Positions 49,219 through 58,484 are shown, counted from the first letter of the stretch. The stretch: DNA of 64,000 nucleotides from Chryseobacterium sp. ZHDP1 (GCF_018603435.1 NZ_CP075682.1:2666001-2730000), one strand, 5' to 3'. Notes: generated by a model not told the origin, from the sequence alone. Translations and numbers: made by a program.

Positions 49219-52200
49219 ATGAGCCAATTTAAAGAGTACAAAAACCTCAACCTTATTGACGTAGCCGAGAACATCGCAGAATTCTGGAAGCAGAATAAAA
49301 CTTTCAATAAGAGTGTTGAGATTCGTGAGGGGCAACCTGAGTTTGTGTTTTATGAAGGTCCGCCTTCAGCAAACGGTATGCCCGGAATTCACCACGTAAT
49401 GGCCAGAGCGTTGAAGGATATTTTCTGTCGTTATCAGACCCAGAACGGAAAGCAGGTTTTCCGTAAAGCGGGTTGGGATACGCACGGACTTCCGGTAGAG
49501 CTTGGTGTGGAAAAAGAATTAGGAATCACTAAAGAAGATATTGGCAGAAAAATTTCGATTGAGGATTACAACAAAGCGTGTCGTGAAGCGGTAATGCGTT
49601 ATACAGATGTATGGAATAACCTTACTGAAAAAATCGGATATTGGGTAGATCTTGATGATCCGTACATCACGTACAAATCAAAATACATGGAAACGGTTTG
49701 GTGGCTTCTGAAACAATTGTACAACAAAGATTTGCTGTATAAAGGTTACACGATTCAGCCGTATTCTCCAAAAGCAGGAACCGGACTTTCTTCTGCGGAG
49801 TTAAATATGCCGGGAACGTATCACGATGTTTCGGATACTACGATTGTTGCACAGTTTAAAGTAAAAAAAGAATCTACCGATCTGTTTAATGATGTTGAAG
49901 GAGATGTAAATATTCTTGCATGGACGACAACACCATGGACTTTGCCTTCCAATACAGCTTTGGCTGTAGGAAGAGATATTGAATATGTTGTGGTTAAAAC
50001 TTTTAACCAGTATACTTTTCAGCCGGTAACTGTAGTTCTGGCAAAAGTTCTTCTGAATAAAAATTTCGGAAAAAAATATGCGGAAGGAACTGATGAAGAC
50101 TTCGCAAATTATACTTCGGAGAGCAAGACCATTCCTTACCAGATTTTAAAAGAATTTACCGGAGAAAAATTAACCGGAACGCAATACGAACAGTTGGTTC
50201 CATGGTTTACGCCAAACGACACATCTGAAAAAGCTTTCAGAGTAATTTTAGGAGATTTTGTAACAACTGAAGACGGAACAGGTATTGTTCACATTGCGCC
50301 TACTTTTGGTGCAGATGATGCGAAAGCGGCAAAAGAAGCCGGAGTTCCGCCCATGTTGGTAAAAGATGAAAATGATAATCTTGTTCCTCTGGTAGATTTA
50401 CAGGGAAGATTTATCAAGGGAGAAAATGTTCCTGAATTATTCTCAGGAAAATACATCAAGAACGAATATTACGATGAAGGAACTGCACCCGAAAAATCAT
50501 GGGATGTGGAACTGGCAATTTTGCTGAAAACTGAAAATAAAGCCTTTAAAGTAGAAAAATATGTTCACAGCTATCCGCATTGCTGGAGAACAGACAAGCC
50601 TGTATTATACTATCCTCTGGATTCATGGTTTGTGAAAATGACGGCTGTAAAAGACCGTTTGGTAGATTTAAACAAAGAAATCAACTGGAAGCCGAAATCT
50701 ACAGGAGAAGGACGTTTTGCGAACTGGATTGAGAATGTAAACGACTGGAATCTTTCCCGTTCAAGATATTGGGGAATTCCTTTGCCAATCTGGAGAACAG
50801 AAGACCTGAAGGAAGAAAAGATCATCGGATCTGTAGAAGAATTATACAACGAGATTGAAAAATCTGTAGAAGCAGGATTGATGACTGAAAATCCGTTTAA
50901 GGATTTCATCATCGGAGATATGTCTGAGAATAATTATGCGTCTGTGGATCTGCATAAAAACATTGTAGACAAAATCGTTCTGGTTTCAGATTCAGGAAAA
51001 GCAATGAAGCGTGAGAGCGACCTGATCGACGTTTGGTTCGATTCCGGTTCAATGCCTTATGCGCAGTTGCATTATCCTTTTGAAAACAAAGAATTAATTG
51101 ATAATAATAAAGCGTTCCCTGCAGATTTCATTGCGGAAGGTGTTGACCAGACTCGTGGTTGGTTCTATACGCTTCATGCGATCGGAACAGCGGTTTTTGA
51201 TTCTGTTGCTTATAAAAATGTAATGAGTAACGGGCTTGTTTTAGACAAAAACGGGCTGAAAATGTCAAAATCCAAAGGAAACGCGGTAGATCCGTTTGAA
51301 ACTTTAGCGGTTTACGGTCCGGATGCAACACGTTGGTATATGATTTCCAATGCAAATCCGTGGGAAAACCTGAAATTCGACATCGAAGGAATTGATGAAG
51401 TGAGAAGAAAATTCTTCGGAACATTGTACAATACGTATTCATTCTTTGCGTTGTATGCGAATGTGGACGGATTTAATTATTCTGAAAAAGAAGTTGAGAA
51501 CAGACCGGAAATCGACCGATGGATTCTTTCTGAGCTGAATTTGTTAATTAAAGAAGTTAAAGCATTCTACGAAGATTACGAACCGACAAGAGTAGCGAGA
51601 GCGATCAATACTTTTGTGAATGACAATTTATCCAACTGGTACGTAAGACTTTGCAGAAGACGTTTCTGGAAAGGAGATTATTCTGAAGATAAAATCTCAG
51701 CTTACCAGACTTTATATACGTGTCTTGAAACGGTTGCTAAATTATCTGCGCCAATCGCTCCGTTCTTTATGGATCAGTTGTATCAGGATTTAAATAAAGT
51801 AACCGGAAAAGAAACTGCGGAATCGATCCACTTAACGGATTTCCCTGTTGCTGATGAAAGTTTAATTGATGCAGATCTGGTTGAAAAAACACATTTAGCA
51901 CAGACGATAACAAGTTTAGTTCTTTCCATCAGACGTGCAGAAAGTTTGAAAGTAAGACAACCTCTTCAAAGAGTGTTGATTCCTGTTTTGGATAAGAAAA
52001 CGGAAGAGCAGATTTCTGCGGTTGCAGATTTAATTAAGCAGGAAGTAAACGTTAAAGAATTACAGTTAATTAATGCTGAAGAAGCGTCGCATTTAATTGT
52101 AAAACAGATCAAACCGAACTTCAAAGCTTTAGGTCCAAAATTAGGAAAAGACATGAAAACGGTGGGTGGAGAAATTACCAATTTCACCGCAGAACATATC

Positions 52201-52608
52201 TCCACTTTGGAAAAAGAAGGAAAAATTGATGTGCAGGGTTACGAAATCACACCGGAAGATGTGGAAATTTCCACAAAAGATATTCCGGGATGGACGGTAA
52301 CTTCCGACGGAAAAACCACTGTGGCATTAGATTTGACGCTAACAGATGAATTAAAATCTGAAGGTATCGCAAGAGAATTCATCAACAGAGTTCAGAACCT
52401 GCGAAAAGAGAAGGATTTCGATTTGACGGACAGAATTACGATCTCTTTGGAAGAAAACGCTCCTTTCATTGATGACATCAAGAAAAATGAAGAATATATT
52501 TCATCCGAAGTCTTGTCAAATAAAATAGAAATTGTATCTTCACTTTCAAATTTTAACGAAATCGAAATAGATGAGGTTAATTTTAAGATAAATGTTGAAA
52601 AAAATTAA
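49219..52608 (+). CDS. ileS: Isoleucyl-tRNA synthetase
   Basis: An 1129-residue class I synthetase. The HIGH-type motif is PSANGMPGIHHVMARAL and the KMSKS motif is at 681-685. The CP1 editing domain lies between (WTTTPWTLPSNTALAVG and GTGIVHIAPTFGADD). The anticodon-binding domain and a C-terminal extension follow (HLVIKQIKPNFKALG-type segments are of the long IleS class). It charges tRNA-Ile. It is followed by the DksA-like gene after 59 bp. Confidence 0.98.
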   Translation: MSQFKEYKNLNLIDVAENIAEFWKQNKTFNKSVEIREGQPEFVFYEGPPSANGMPGIHHVMARALKDIFCRYQTQNGKQVFRKAGWDTHGLPVELGVEKELGITKEDIGRKISIEDYNKACREAVMRYTDVWNNLTEKIGYWVDLDDPYITYKSKYMETVWWLLKQLYNKDLLYKGYTIQPYSPKAGTGLSSAELNMPGTYHDVSDTTIVAQFKVKKESTDLFNDVEGDVNILAWTTTPWTLPSNTALAVGRDIEYVVVKTFNQYTFQPVTVVLAKVLLNKNFGKKYAEGTDEDFANYTSESKTIPYQILKEFTGEKLTGTQYEQLVPWFTPNDTSEKAFRVILGDFVTTEDGTGIVHIAPTFGADDAKAAKEAGVPPMLVKDENDNLVPLVDLQGRFIKGENVPELFSGKYIKNEYYDEGTAPEKSWDVELAILLKTENKAFKVEKYVHSYPHCWRTDKPVLYYPLDSWFVKMTAVKDRLVDLNKEINWKPKSTGEGRFANWIENVNDWNLSRSRYWGIPLPIWRTEDLKEEKIIGSVEELYNEIEKSVEAGLMTENPFKDFIIGDMSENNYASVDLHKNIVDKIVLVSDSGKAMKRESDLIDVWFDSGSMPYAQLHYPFENKELIDNNKAFPADFIAEGVDQTRGWFYTLHAIGTAVFDSVAYKNVMSNGLVLDKNGLKMSKSKGNAVDPFETLAVYGPDATRWYMISNANPWENLKFDIEGIDEVRRKFFGTLYNTYSFFALYANVDGFNYSEKEVENRPEIDRWILSELNLLIKEVKAFYEDYEPTRVARAINTFVNDNLSNWYVRLCRRRFWKGDYSEDKISAYQTLYTCLETVAKLSAPIAPFFMDQLYQDLNKVTGKETAESIHLTDFPVADESLIDADLVEKTHLAQTITSLVLSIRRAESLKVRQPLQRVLIPVLDKKTEEQISAVADLIKQEVNVKELQLINAEEASHLIVKQIKPNFKALGPKLGKDMKTVGGEITNFTAEHISTLEKEGKIDVQGYEITPEDVEISTKDIPGWTVTSDGKTTVALDLTLTDELKSEGIAREFINRVQNLRKEKDFDLTDRITISLEENAPFIDDIKKNEEYISSEVLSNKIEIVSSLSNFNEIEIDEVNFKINVEKN

Positions 52609-52667
52609 CTTATAGTTATTGTTTTTCAAATTCCATTTCATAATTTTATTAAAAAAGAGAAACGAAC

Positions 52668-53048
52668 ATGTCAGACGAAAGAGTAAGATACAGTGATGCT
52701 GATTTACAAGAGTTTAAAGCAATCATTAAGGAAAAAATAGAAAAGGCTGAAAAGGATTTACAACTGATCAGAGAGAGCTTTATCAACGACCAGAATAACG
52801 GTACGGATGATACTTCCCCTACTTTCAAAGCATTTGAGGAAGGCGCTGAAACGTTGAGTAAAGAACAGAATTCTATTTTGGCCGGAAGACAGGAGAAATT
52901 CGTACGTGACCTGAAGAACGCTTTGATAAGAATTGAAAACAAAACTTACGGTGTATGCAGAGTAACGGGTAAACTTATTCCGAAGGAAAGACTGTTGGCG
53001 GTTCCTCATGCTACGCTGAGCATTGAAGCGAAAAATATGCAGAAATAA
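52668..53048 (+). CDS. TraR/DksA-family protein lacking most zinc ligands
   Basis: A 126-residue protein with a long N-terminal coiled coil and a C-terminal DksA-like tail. The end reads YGVCRVTGKLIPKERLLAVP then HATLSIEA: only the first of the four zinc cysteines (Cys97) remains. This form is common in Bacteroidota and folds without zinc. It may bind RNA polymerase in the secondary channel as DksA does, but this is unproven. A hairpin follows at 53075-53110. Confidence 0.88.
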   Translation: MSDERVRYSDADLQEFKAIIKEKIEKAEKDLQLIRESFINDQNNGTDDTSPTFKAFEEGAETLSKEQNSILAGRQEKFVRDLKNALIRIENKTYGVCRVTGKLIPKERLLAVPHATLSIEAKNMQK

Positions 53049-53066
53049 CCACAAGGTTAGCTACAA

Positions 53067-53110
53067 TAAATTTGGGTTTATATCGTATTTCGAGGAATAC
53101 TTTATAAACC
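53067..53110 (+). promoter_or_regulatory. -7 box and long stem-loop between the DksA-like and DUF6576-type genes
   Basis: TAAATTTG at 53067-53074 fits TANNTTTG. It is followed by GGTTTATA (53075-53082), GTATT (53085-53089), AATAC (53096-53100) and TATAAACC (53103-53110): two stacked stems with a UCGAGG-type loop, then TAATTTTTAAT. It may end the upstream transcript or shape the leader of the next one. Confidence 0.6.
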
Positions 53111-53129
53111 TAATTTTTAATATCTACCC

Positions 53130-53375
53130 ATGAGCGAATTATTAATTTTAGGAATTATCGTTGCCGTTGTATTGGCATTTTTCAACAGAGACCGGATTAA
53201 AAACAGGTTCTTTCCGGATGAAAAGCGTAATTATACGATTGACGATCAGTTTAATTCTGATAAACGGGAAAGGGAAAAAGAGATCGACCGTCTTCTGAGC
53301 AAGATGGGAAAAAACGGAGTGAATGATCTGTCGGCAAAAGACAGAAAAAGACTTGACGAATTGTCTAAAAAGTAA
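53130..53375 (+). CDS. Small membrane-anchored protein (DUF6576-like)
   Basis: An 81-residue protein: one N-terminal membrane segment (LLILGIIVAVVLAFF), then a charged tail ending DRLLSKMGKNGVNDLSAKDRKRLDELSKK without further hydrophobic parts. The tail is the short helical region also found at the end of some Bacteroidota rhomboid proteins. Function unknown. It is co-directional with the DUF2683-like, lspA and SanA-like genes, in a probable operon. Confidence 0.8.
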   Translation: MSELLILGIIVAVVLAFFNRDRIKNRFFPDEKRNYTIDDQFNSDKREREKEIDRLLSKMGKNGVNDLSAKDRKRLDELSKK

Positions 53376-53393
53376 AATTTAAATTAAAAAAAA

Positions 53394-53585
53394 ATGGAAT
53401 CCATAATAGTCCACACCAAAAACGCAATGGAGCTTACTGCCCTGAAAAGTGTTTTGAAAGAAATGAACATTAAGTTCGAAAAATTCCATACCAAGAATAC
53501 CCATCACAACGAGAAAACGGTAAAGAAGATCGTTGACAAAAGAAACGAAAAGATAGGAAAACCTTACAAACCAAAAGGATTATAA
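53394..53585 (+). CDS. DUF2683-like small protein
   Basis: A 63-residue basic protein beginning IIVHTKNAMELTALKSVLKEM, with a Lys-rich tail (KIGKPYKPKGL). It resembles the DUF2683 group, whose members look like antitoxins, but no toxin gene is next to it. Its stop overlaps the lspA start by 1 bp (TAATG), so it is translated with lspA. Confidence 0.75.
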   Translation: MESIIVHTKNAMELTALKSVLKEMNIKFEKFHTKNTHHNEKTVKKIVDKRNEKIGKPYKPKGL

Positions 53586-54223
53586 TGAAGAAGATAGCAT
53601 TTGTAACCTTGCTTATTTTATTAATAGATCAGGCTTCAAAAATTTATGTAAAAACGCATTTTAATCTTGATGACAGTATTTCTGTATTTCCGGGATTTAA
53701 ATTAACGTTTGTGGAAAACCCGGGAATGGCTTACGGACTTCATTTCGGAGGCATTATCGGAAAATATTTTCTGGTTCTGGTAAGAATTATCCTGATCGGC
53801 GGAATGATCTATTTGTTTAAAAAATGGTTACAGCGGGGAGAATCCAATTATCTTCTGATTCCGATGGCAATGATTTTTGCCGGAGCAATCGGAAATCTGA
53901 TTGACGGAATGTTTTACGGACTTATTTTTGACAGCGGAACAGTTTATGATGAGAGCATCAACAGATGGATCGGGTATGGAGGAATTTCGAAATTCACCAG
54001 TTTCGGGGAAGGATATTCTACTTTTATGAAAGGCTGTGTAGTTGATATGCTGCATTTTCCGCTGGTAGACTGGAATGTTCCTGAAAACTGGCCCTTAATC
54101 GGAGGGAAACATATAGAATTTTTTAAATACATTTTCAATGTAGCCGATTCGGCGATTACAGTGGGAGCTGCTTTACTATTGATTTTCAGAAAAAAAGCAT
54201 TTCCGAACGGTCTGGAATTTTAA
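53585..54223 (+). CDS. lspA: Signal peptidase II
   Basis: A 212-residue lipoprotein signal peptidase with four membrane helices. Conserved motifs: LLIDQASKIYV, FVENPGMAYG, AGAIGNLID, and the catalytic Asp154 (VVDMLHF) and Asp188 (FNVADSA). Longer than the Escherichia coli enzyme by an insert between the GNLID and VVDM motifs, usual in Bacteroidota. It cuts lipoprotein signal peptides after diacylglyceryl transfer. Confidence 0.97.
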   Translation: MKKIAFVTLLILLIDQASKIYVKTHFNLDDSISVFPGFKLTFVENPGMAYGLHFGGIIGKYFLVLVRIILIGGMIYLFKKWLQRGESNYLLIPMAMIFAGAIGNLIDGMFYGLIFDSGTVYDESINRWIGYGGISKFTSFGEGYSTFMKGCVVDMLHFPLVDWNVPENWPLIGGKHIEFFKYIFNVADSAITVGAALLLIFRKKAFPNGLEF

Positions 54224-54238
54224 AAGAATATACTGTTG

Positions 54239-54883
54239 ATGAAAAAATTAATTAAAAACATTTTTAAAATTTTCCTGCTTCTTTTTGTTGCAGGAATTAT
54301 TTTTATTGCCTGGGCGAATTACAGCATTAAAAAAGACAGCGAAGCCCATATATCATACAATATCTCAGAAGTTCCTAAAATGAAAACGGCATTGCTTCTG
54401 GGAACAGGAAAAACACTGAGCAACGGAAAACCGAATGCCTATTTTTATAACAGAATTCAAGCGGCAGCCGATTTGTATAAAAGCGGAAAGGCGAAATACA
54501 TTATTGTAAGCGGTGATAACAGCCAGAAAAACTATAATGAACCTGAAGATATGCAAATGGCATTGATGGAATACGGAGTTCCAAAGGATAATATTTTTCT
54601 GGATTTTGCCGGTTTCAGAACACTGGATTCTGTTGTACGCGCGAAGGAGATTTTCGGGCAAAATCAATTAATTATTGTTTCACAGAAATTTCATAATGAA
54701 AGGGCGGTATTTTTAGCCCAACAAAACGGCATGGAAGCTTTCGGATACAATGCTCCCGACGTGAATAAATACGCAGGTCTGAAGACGAATCTGAGAGAAT
54801 ATCTGGCGAAAGCAAAAGCGTATCTGGATCTTCTTTTAGGAGTTGAACCGAAATTTGGCGGGGATAAGGTTTTAATTCCTTAA
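54239..54883 (+). CDS. SanA/YdcF-like membrane protein (DUF218)
   Basis: A 214-residue protein: one N-terminal membrane segment (IFLLLFVAGIIFIAWA), then a DUF218 domain with LLLGTGKTLSNGKPNAYF, AKYIIVSGDNSQ and LIIVSQKFHNERAVFLA. The start is the ATG at 54239; a TTG one codon earlier is less likely. SanA is linked to envelope barrier function in Escherichia coli. Last gene of the 53130-54883 run. Confidence 0.88.
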   Translation: MKKLIKNIFKIFLLLFVAGIIFIAWANYSIKKDSEAHISYNISEVPKMKTALLLGTGKTLSNGKPNAYFYNRIQAAADLYKSGKAKYIIVSGDNSQKNYNEPEDMQMALMEYGVPKDNIFLDFAGFRTLDSVVRAKEIFGQNQLIIVSQKFHNERAVFLAQQNGMEAFGYNAPDVNKYAGLKTNLREYLAKAKAYLDLLLGVEPKFGGDKVLIP

Positions 54884-55206
54884 TATTTTTTTCTTGCAGA
54901 TTTTTAACGCAAAGTTTTTAATTTGATAATAATTACTTCTCTAAATATGCAAAGAAGCATCAACAAGTTGATTTGATGAAGCTCCGTTTTCAAGCTTCGT
55001 GCAGCAAATTTATTTGCCTTTGCCTACTAAAAATAATAGCTTTTGAATAAAATCTTTGCGTTTAAATTTTCCAAACACAAAATAACACTAATGTTTTCAC
55101 GAATACCACAAACAATAAAACATAAACATCTCTGTAAATTCATGGAATCTGAGGGAGAATTAATTAAATTTGCAGTTCATTAATTTTTAAATATAAATTT
55201 TAAACA
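54884..55206. other. Intergenic region with family C repeat and trpS promoter, 323 bp
   Basis: No gene is supported. It holds a family C element (54904-55065) in the opposite inner orientation to that at 48795-48902, and the trpS -7 box TAAATTTG at 55165-55172. Confidence 0.7.
54904..55065. repeat. Intergenic repeat, family C (copy 3)
   Basis: Ends TTAACGCAAAG and TTTGCGTTTAA are inverted copies. The inner part (GCAAATTTATTTGCC, 55003-55018) is the reverse of that in copy 2. Confidence 0.75.
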
Positions 55207-56175
55207 ATGTCAAGAATTCTTACCGGCATTCAAGCCACCGGAACACCTCACTTGGGAAACTTGTTGGGTGCAATTATTCCTGCGATAGAATTATCGAAAC
55301 AGGAAGGAAACGAATCATTTTTATTCATCGCGAATCTGCATTCTTTAACGCAGATTAAAGACGCGAAAGAACTGAAACAGAATACCTACGAGATTGCTGC
55401 GGCTTGGCTTGCTTGTGGATTAGATACCGAAAAAACATTTTTTTACAGACAGAGCGACATCCCTGAAACCTGTGAACTTTCTTGGCATTTATCATGTTTT
55501 TTTCCTTATCAGAGATTAACTTTGGCGCATTCATTCAAGGATAAAGCAGACCGTTTGCAGGATGTGAATGCAGGTTTGTTTACATATCCGATTTTAATGG
55601 CTGCAGATATTTTATTATATGATGCGGAAATTGTTCCGGTAGGAAAAGACCAGCTTCAGCATTTGGAAATTGCGCGTGATGTCGCTTCCAGATTTAATAA
55701 TCAGATGGGTGAAGTTTTTGTTTTGCCTCAATCTGAACTTCAGGAAAATACAAAGTACGTTCCCGGAGTTGACGGACACAAAATGTCTAAATCGCGAGGA
55801 AACATCATCAATATTTTCCTGCCTGAAAAGGAACTGAAAAAGCAAGTAATGAGCATCGAATCGGATTCTAAAACTTTAGAAGAACCTAAAGATCCGGAAA
55901 ACGATAAAACTTTTGCCATCTATCAACTAATTGCTACTCTGGAACAAACTGAAGAATTAAGAGCGAAATATTTAGCCGGAAACTTTGGTTACGGTCATGC
56001 GAAAAAAGAGCTTCTGGATCTTATTTTAACAAGATTTGAAAAAGAAAGAGAACTTTTTTCTTATTATATGAACAATCTTGAGGAACTGGAAGCAAAACTT
56101 CAGGAAGGTGCAGCAAAAACGCGAGTGATTGCTACGCAAACGATGAAAAGAGTGAGAGAAAGTCTGGGAATTTAA
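55207..56175 (+). CDS. trpS: Tryptophanyl-tRNA synthetase
   Basis: A 322-residue class I synthetase. HIGH-type motif ATGTPHLGNLLGA near the start and KMSKS at 192-196 (HKMSKSRGN). The amino-acid pocket includes ADILLYDAEIVPVGKDQ. It charges tRNA-Trp. Monocistronic: -7 box at 55165-55172 and a strong GC-rich hairpin at 56196-56228. Confidence 0.98.
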   Translation: MSRILTGIQATGTPHLGNLLGAIIPAIELSKQEGNESFLFIANLHSLTQIKDAKELKQNTYEIAAAWLACGLDTEKTFFYRQSDIPETCELSWHLSCFFPYQRLTLAHSFKDKADRLQDVNAGLFTYPILMAADILLYDAEIVPVGKDQLQHLEIARDVASRFNNQMGEVFVLPQSELQENTKYVPGVDGHKMSKSRGNIINIFLPEKELKKQVMSIESDSKTLEEPKDPENDKTFAIYQLIATLEQTEELRAKYLAGNFGYGHAKKELLDLILTRFEKERELFSYYMNNLEELEAKLQEGAAKTRVIATQTMKRVRESLGI

Positions 56176-56195
56176 TGTTCCAAGCTTTAAGATAT

Positions 56196-56228
56196 AGTTT
56201 CGGCGGCACCTTCGGTGCCGCCGAAACT
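56196..56228. terminator. GC-rich bidirectional terminator hairpin
   Basis: Perfect 15-bp arms AGTTTCGGCGGCACC / GGTGCCGCCGAAACT with a 3-nt loop, exactly filling the gap between the convergent trpS and HAD-phosphatase genes. The GC content far above the surroundings is typical of a REP-like element. Confidence 0.85.
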
Positions 56229-56229
56229 C

Positions 56230-56925
56230 TTATAAATACTCTTTAATCTGCAAAAGATGAGTAATTACTTTCAAGCCTTCTTCGGTTTTGTTTTCCTTAA
56301 AAACATCAAAGAAAATAACATCCATACCAAAATTCTGAGCACCGACAACGTCTGCAACCCAGTCATCGCCAATTAAAATACTGTTTTCTTTTGTGGCATC
56401 TGAAAGGTTCAGAGAATATTCAAAAATTTCGGGACGTGGCTTTCTTACACCAACTGTATCTGCGCTTGTGATGGTCTGAAAATATTTATCAATGCCGGAT
56501 AAAATACATTTTCTCTCCGTAACTTCTTTGAACCCATTTGAAATAATATGCAGTGTGTAACTTTTTACTTTAAGATATTCCAGAATATATTCTGCTCCTT
56601 CTACCAGCTCATTATAATTGAGAATTTTATCTAAAAAATGTTCTTCAAAATACATCGACAATTCCGGATCATCAACCCCAAAATGGTTAAAGGTATCGTA
56701 AAAACGGTGTTTCCTGAGATATTCTTTATCGATAATTCCATCGCGGATATCTTCCCAGAGTTTTTCATTAATTTCATGATAAACAGAATGGAATTCTTCA
56801 AACATGATATTGTACTTTAACCCGATTTCTTCCTTCTCAAAAAGATCTTTTATCGTTAAATACGCATTGCGGCGATGATCCCAAAGTGTATTATCAAGAT
56901 CAAAAAAAATGTGCTGAATTTTCAT
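56230..56925 (-). CDS. HAD-family hydrolase, YjjG-like nucleotidase
   Basis: About 231 residues. HAD motif I is FFDLDNTLWDH, motif II is LHIISNG, motif III Lys lies in RKPRPEIFEYS and motif IV is ILIGDDWVADV. The cap and the overall length fit the YjjG group, which dephosphorylates (non-canonical) pyrimidine nucleotides. I start at 56925 (MKIQHIF); an ATG three codons upstream (56934) adds only MCC. The stop abuts the terminator hairpin. Confidence 0.9.
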   Translation of the reverse strand: MKIQHIFFDLDNTLWDHRRNAYLTIKDLFEKEEIGLKYNIMFEEFHSVYHEINEKLWEDIRDGIIDKEYLRKHRFYDTFNHFGVDDPELSMYFEEHFLDKILNYNELVEGAEYILEYLKVKSYTLHIISNGFKEVTERKCILSGIDKYFQTITSADTVGVRKPRPEIFEYSLNLSDATKENSILIGDDWVADVVGAQNFGMDVIFFDVFKENKTEEGLKVITHLLQIKEYL

Positions 56926-56945
56926 ACAGCACAAAATTAATAATT

Positions 56946-57080
56946 TTAATTTTTGGATACAGGATAATTCTTGCCTTTGGCTTTCACTACCTCGACGCTC
57001 TTTGAAAAGTTGAGTAAAAACTCAATGGTTTGTTTCTTAGGTTTCAAAGCTTTCACTTTTAAGGAATCATTTTTTTTCAT
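56946..57080 (-). CDS. Small basic protein, 44 residues
   Basis: Minus-strand frame from ATG at 57080 to TAA at 56946, beginning MKKNDSLKVKALKPKKQTIE and ending GKNYPVSKN. It is Lys-rich, lies between the sigma-factor and HAD genes and has the codon use of its neighbours. I believe similar short proteins recur at this position in Chryseobacterium genomes, but cannot check. Function unknown. Confidence 0.6.
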   Translation of the reverse strand: MKKNDSLKVKALKPKKQTIEFLLNFSKSVEVVKAKGKNYPVSKN

Positions 57081-57128
57081 AGGCGAAAATGTTTTTCCTT
57101 AAAAACGGGAATTTTCAGAAATTATTAT

Positions 57129-57719
57129 TTATCTAGTTAAGATAATATTATTTTCATCCATGATTTTTCTCAGGTTGATTAAAGCATAGCGCACTCTTCC
57201 CAGTGTAGTATTGATACTCATGTCGGTATGATCCGCAATTTCTTTAAAACTTAACCCGTCAAAAAATCTTAGTTTAATTACTTCCTGCTGATTTTCAGGC
57301 AAAAACTGAAGCATTTTTAAAAGATCTTCCTGAATCTGATTGGTTACAAGCTGATCCTCGATATTTTCGGAAGGCTCTCTCAAAAGATCAAAAACAGAAT
57401 ATTCGTCCGTTTCAAAAGTAGTTTCTGAAACTTTCATATTTTTAGATTTTAACCTGAAATGATCGATAATAAGATTATGGGCAATTCTTTTCGCCCAAAG
57501 AATGAATTTTCCTTCTTCGTTATAGCGTCCTTCCTTCAGCATAATGATAATTTTCATGAAGGTATCCTGAAACACATCATTTGCTAAATCTTCATCATTA
57601 ATTTTGTAAAAAATAAATGTAAACAACTCTCTCTGATGGCGGTGTATAAGGGTAGACAACGCCTCTTCGTCTCCTTTTTGGTAAAGGGAAATTAGTAAAC
57701 TATCCGATTTTGATTTCAT
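57129..57719 (-). CDS. ECF-type RNA polymerase sigma factor
   Basis: A 196-residue sigma-70 family protein with region 2 (LANDVFQDTFMKIII) and region 4 (EVIKLRFFDGLSFKEIADHT, then SINTTLGRVRYALINL), no region 3. No anti-sigma gene is next to it, so what activates it is unclear. It belongs to the large group of Bacteroidota ECF sigma factors. Upstream (57720-57911) I see no clear promoter. Confidence 0.93.
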   Translation of the reverse strand: MKSKSDSLLISLYQKGDEEALSTLIHRHQRELFTFIFYKINDEDLANDVFQDTFMKIIIMLKEGRYNEEGKFILWAKRIAHNLIIDHFRLKSKNMKVSETTFETDEYSVFDLLREPSENIEDQLVTNQIQEDLLKMLQFLPENQQEVIKLRFFDGLSFKEIADHTDMSINTTLGRVRYALINLRKIMDENNIILTR

Positions 57720-57911
57720 AACTTCTTCTCAATAAATATTGCTGACTGTAATTCCAGATATTTTATCTGGCTTCAGCTGTAAATACAAAACAATTCTTCA
57801 GAGTAAAGTCGAATCAATAGGCGGATACAATTTTTCTATGGTGTAAATATAATAAATTTTTAATAACTGTTAACCATTTATTAACTTTTTACGAGAAAAA
57901 TTTAAAAAAAT

Positions 57912-58409
57912 CTACTTAAACATATCGTGAATGAATACAGTAGGGATATTTAATGTAAAATTAACATTTATCCCCTTCAGTTCCTTACCATTTATTCCGC
58001 TGTTTCCGATCGGGAAAGCATATCCTCCCGTAAGATCAAGAATCCCGAAAAGCGTAACACCTACCTTCGGAGCAATATATTTGTTGGTTCCTTCCGCTCC
58101 CATCAGAAAATAGTAAGAATGGTTGAAATCTACATTTTTTTCAAAATTTAACAGAACATCGGCTGAAATTTTAGGCATGACAGCAAATTGGGAATGCGCA
58201 GAACCCATTAATGCGGAAGCTCCCAAACGGTAAATAACATCATCATTTTTTAAGAAAAGCAGCTTCCCTCCTATTTCCCCGAAACTCTGGTTTTGGTACG
58301 TATATCCTACGCTTATCATTTTATGTACGGTTAACTGGGCTTTAGCAAATGTACTCAGGAAAAATACGGAAAGGATTGCGATTGCAAATCTGGCGTTTAT
58401 CATCTTCAA
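57912..58409 (-). CDS. Small outer-membrane or periplasmic protein, function unknown
   Basis: A 165-residue protein with a signal peptide (FAIAILSVFFLSTFAKAQ). The mature part has short amphipathic strands (KMISVGYTYQNQSFGEIGGK, YRLGASALMG, KVGVTLFGILDLTGGYAFP), like a conjugal-transfer or porin-type small barrel, but it matches no family that I can name. Start may be the second Met (58403). Monocistronic. Confidence 0.7.
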   Translation of the reverse strand: MKMINARFAIAILSVFFLSTFAKAQLTVHKMISVGYTYQNQSFGEIGGKLLFLKNDDVIYRLGASALMGSAHSQFAVMPKISADVLLNFEKNVDFNHSYYFLMGAEGTNKYIAPKVGVTLFGILDLTGGYAFPIGNSGINGKELKGINVNFTLNIPTVFIHDMFK

Positions 58410-58436
58410 ATTTATTTAATGTAAAAATAAAAAAAA

Positions 58437-58460
58437 CTGCCTTATCAAAAGATAAAGCAG
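58437..58460 (-). terminator. Intrinsic terminator of metK
   Basis: CTGCCTTATC (58437-58446) pairs with GATAAAGCAG (58451-58460) with one mismatch. A run of eight T follows on the minus strand. It lies just past the metK stop. Confidence 0.85.
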
Positions 58461-58484
58461 CTATTTATATTGTATAAGTTTAAA

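Noticed and set aside
53394..53585. DUF2683-like gene as half of a toxin-antitoxin pair
   Set aside because: No toxin gene is adjacent; it is coupled to lspA instead.
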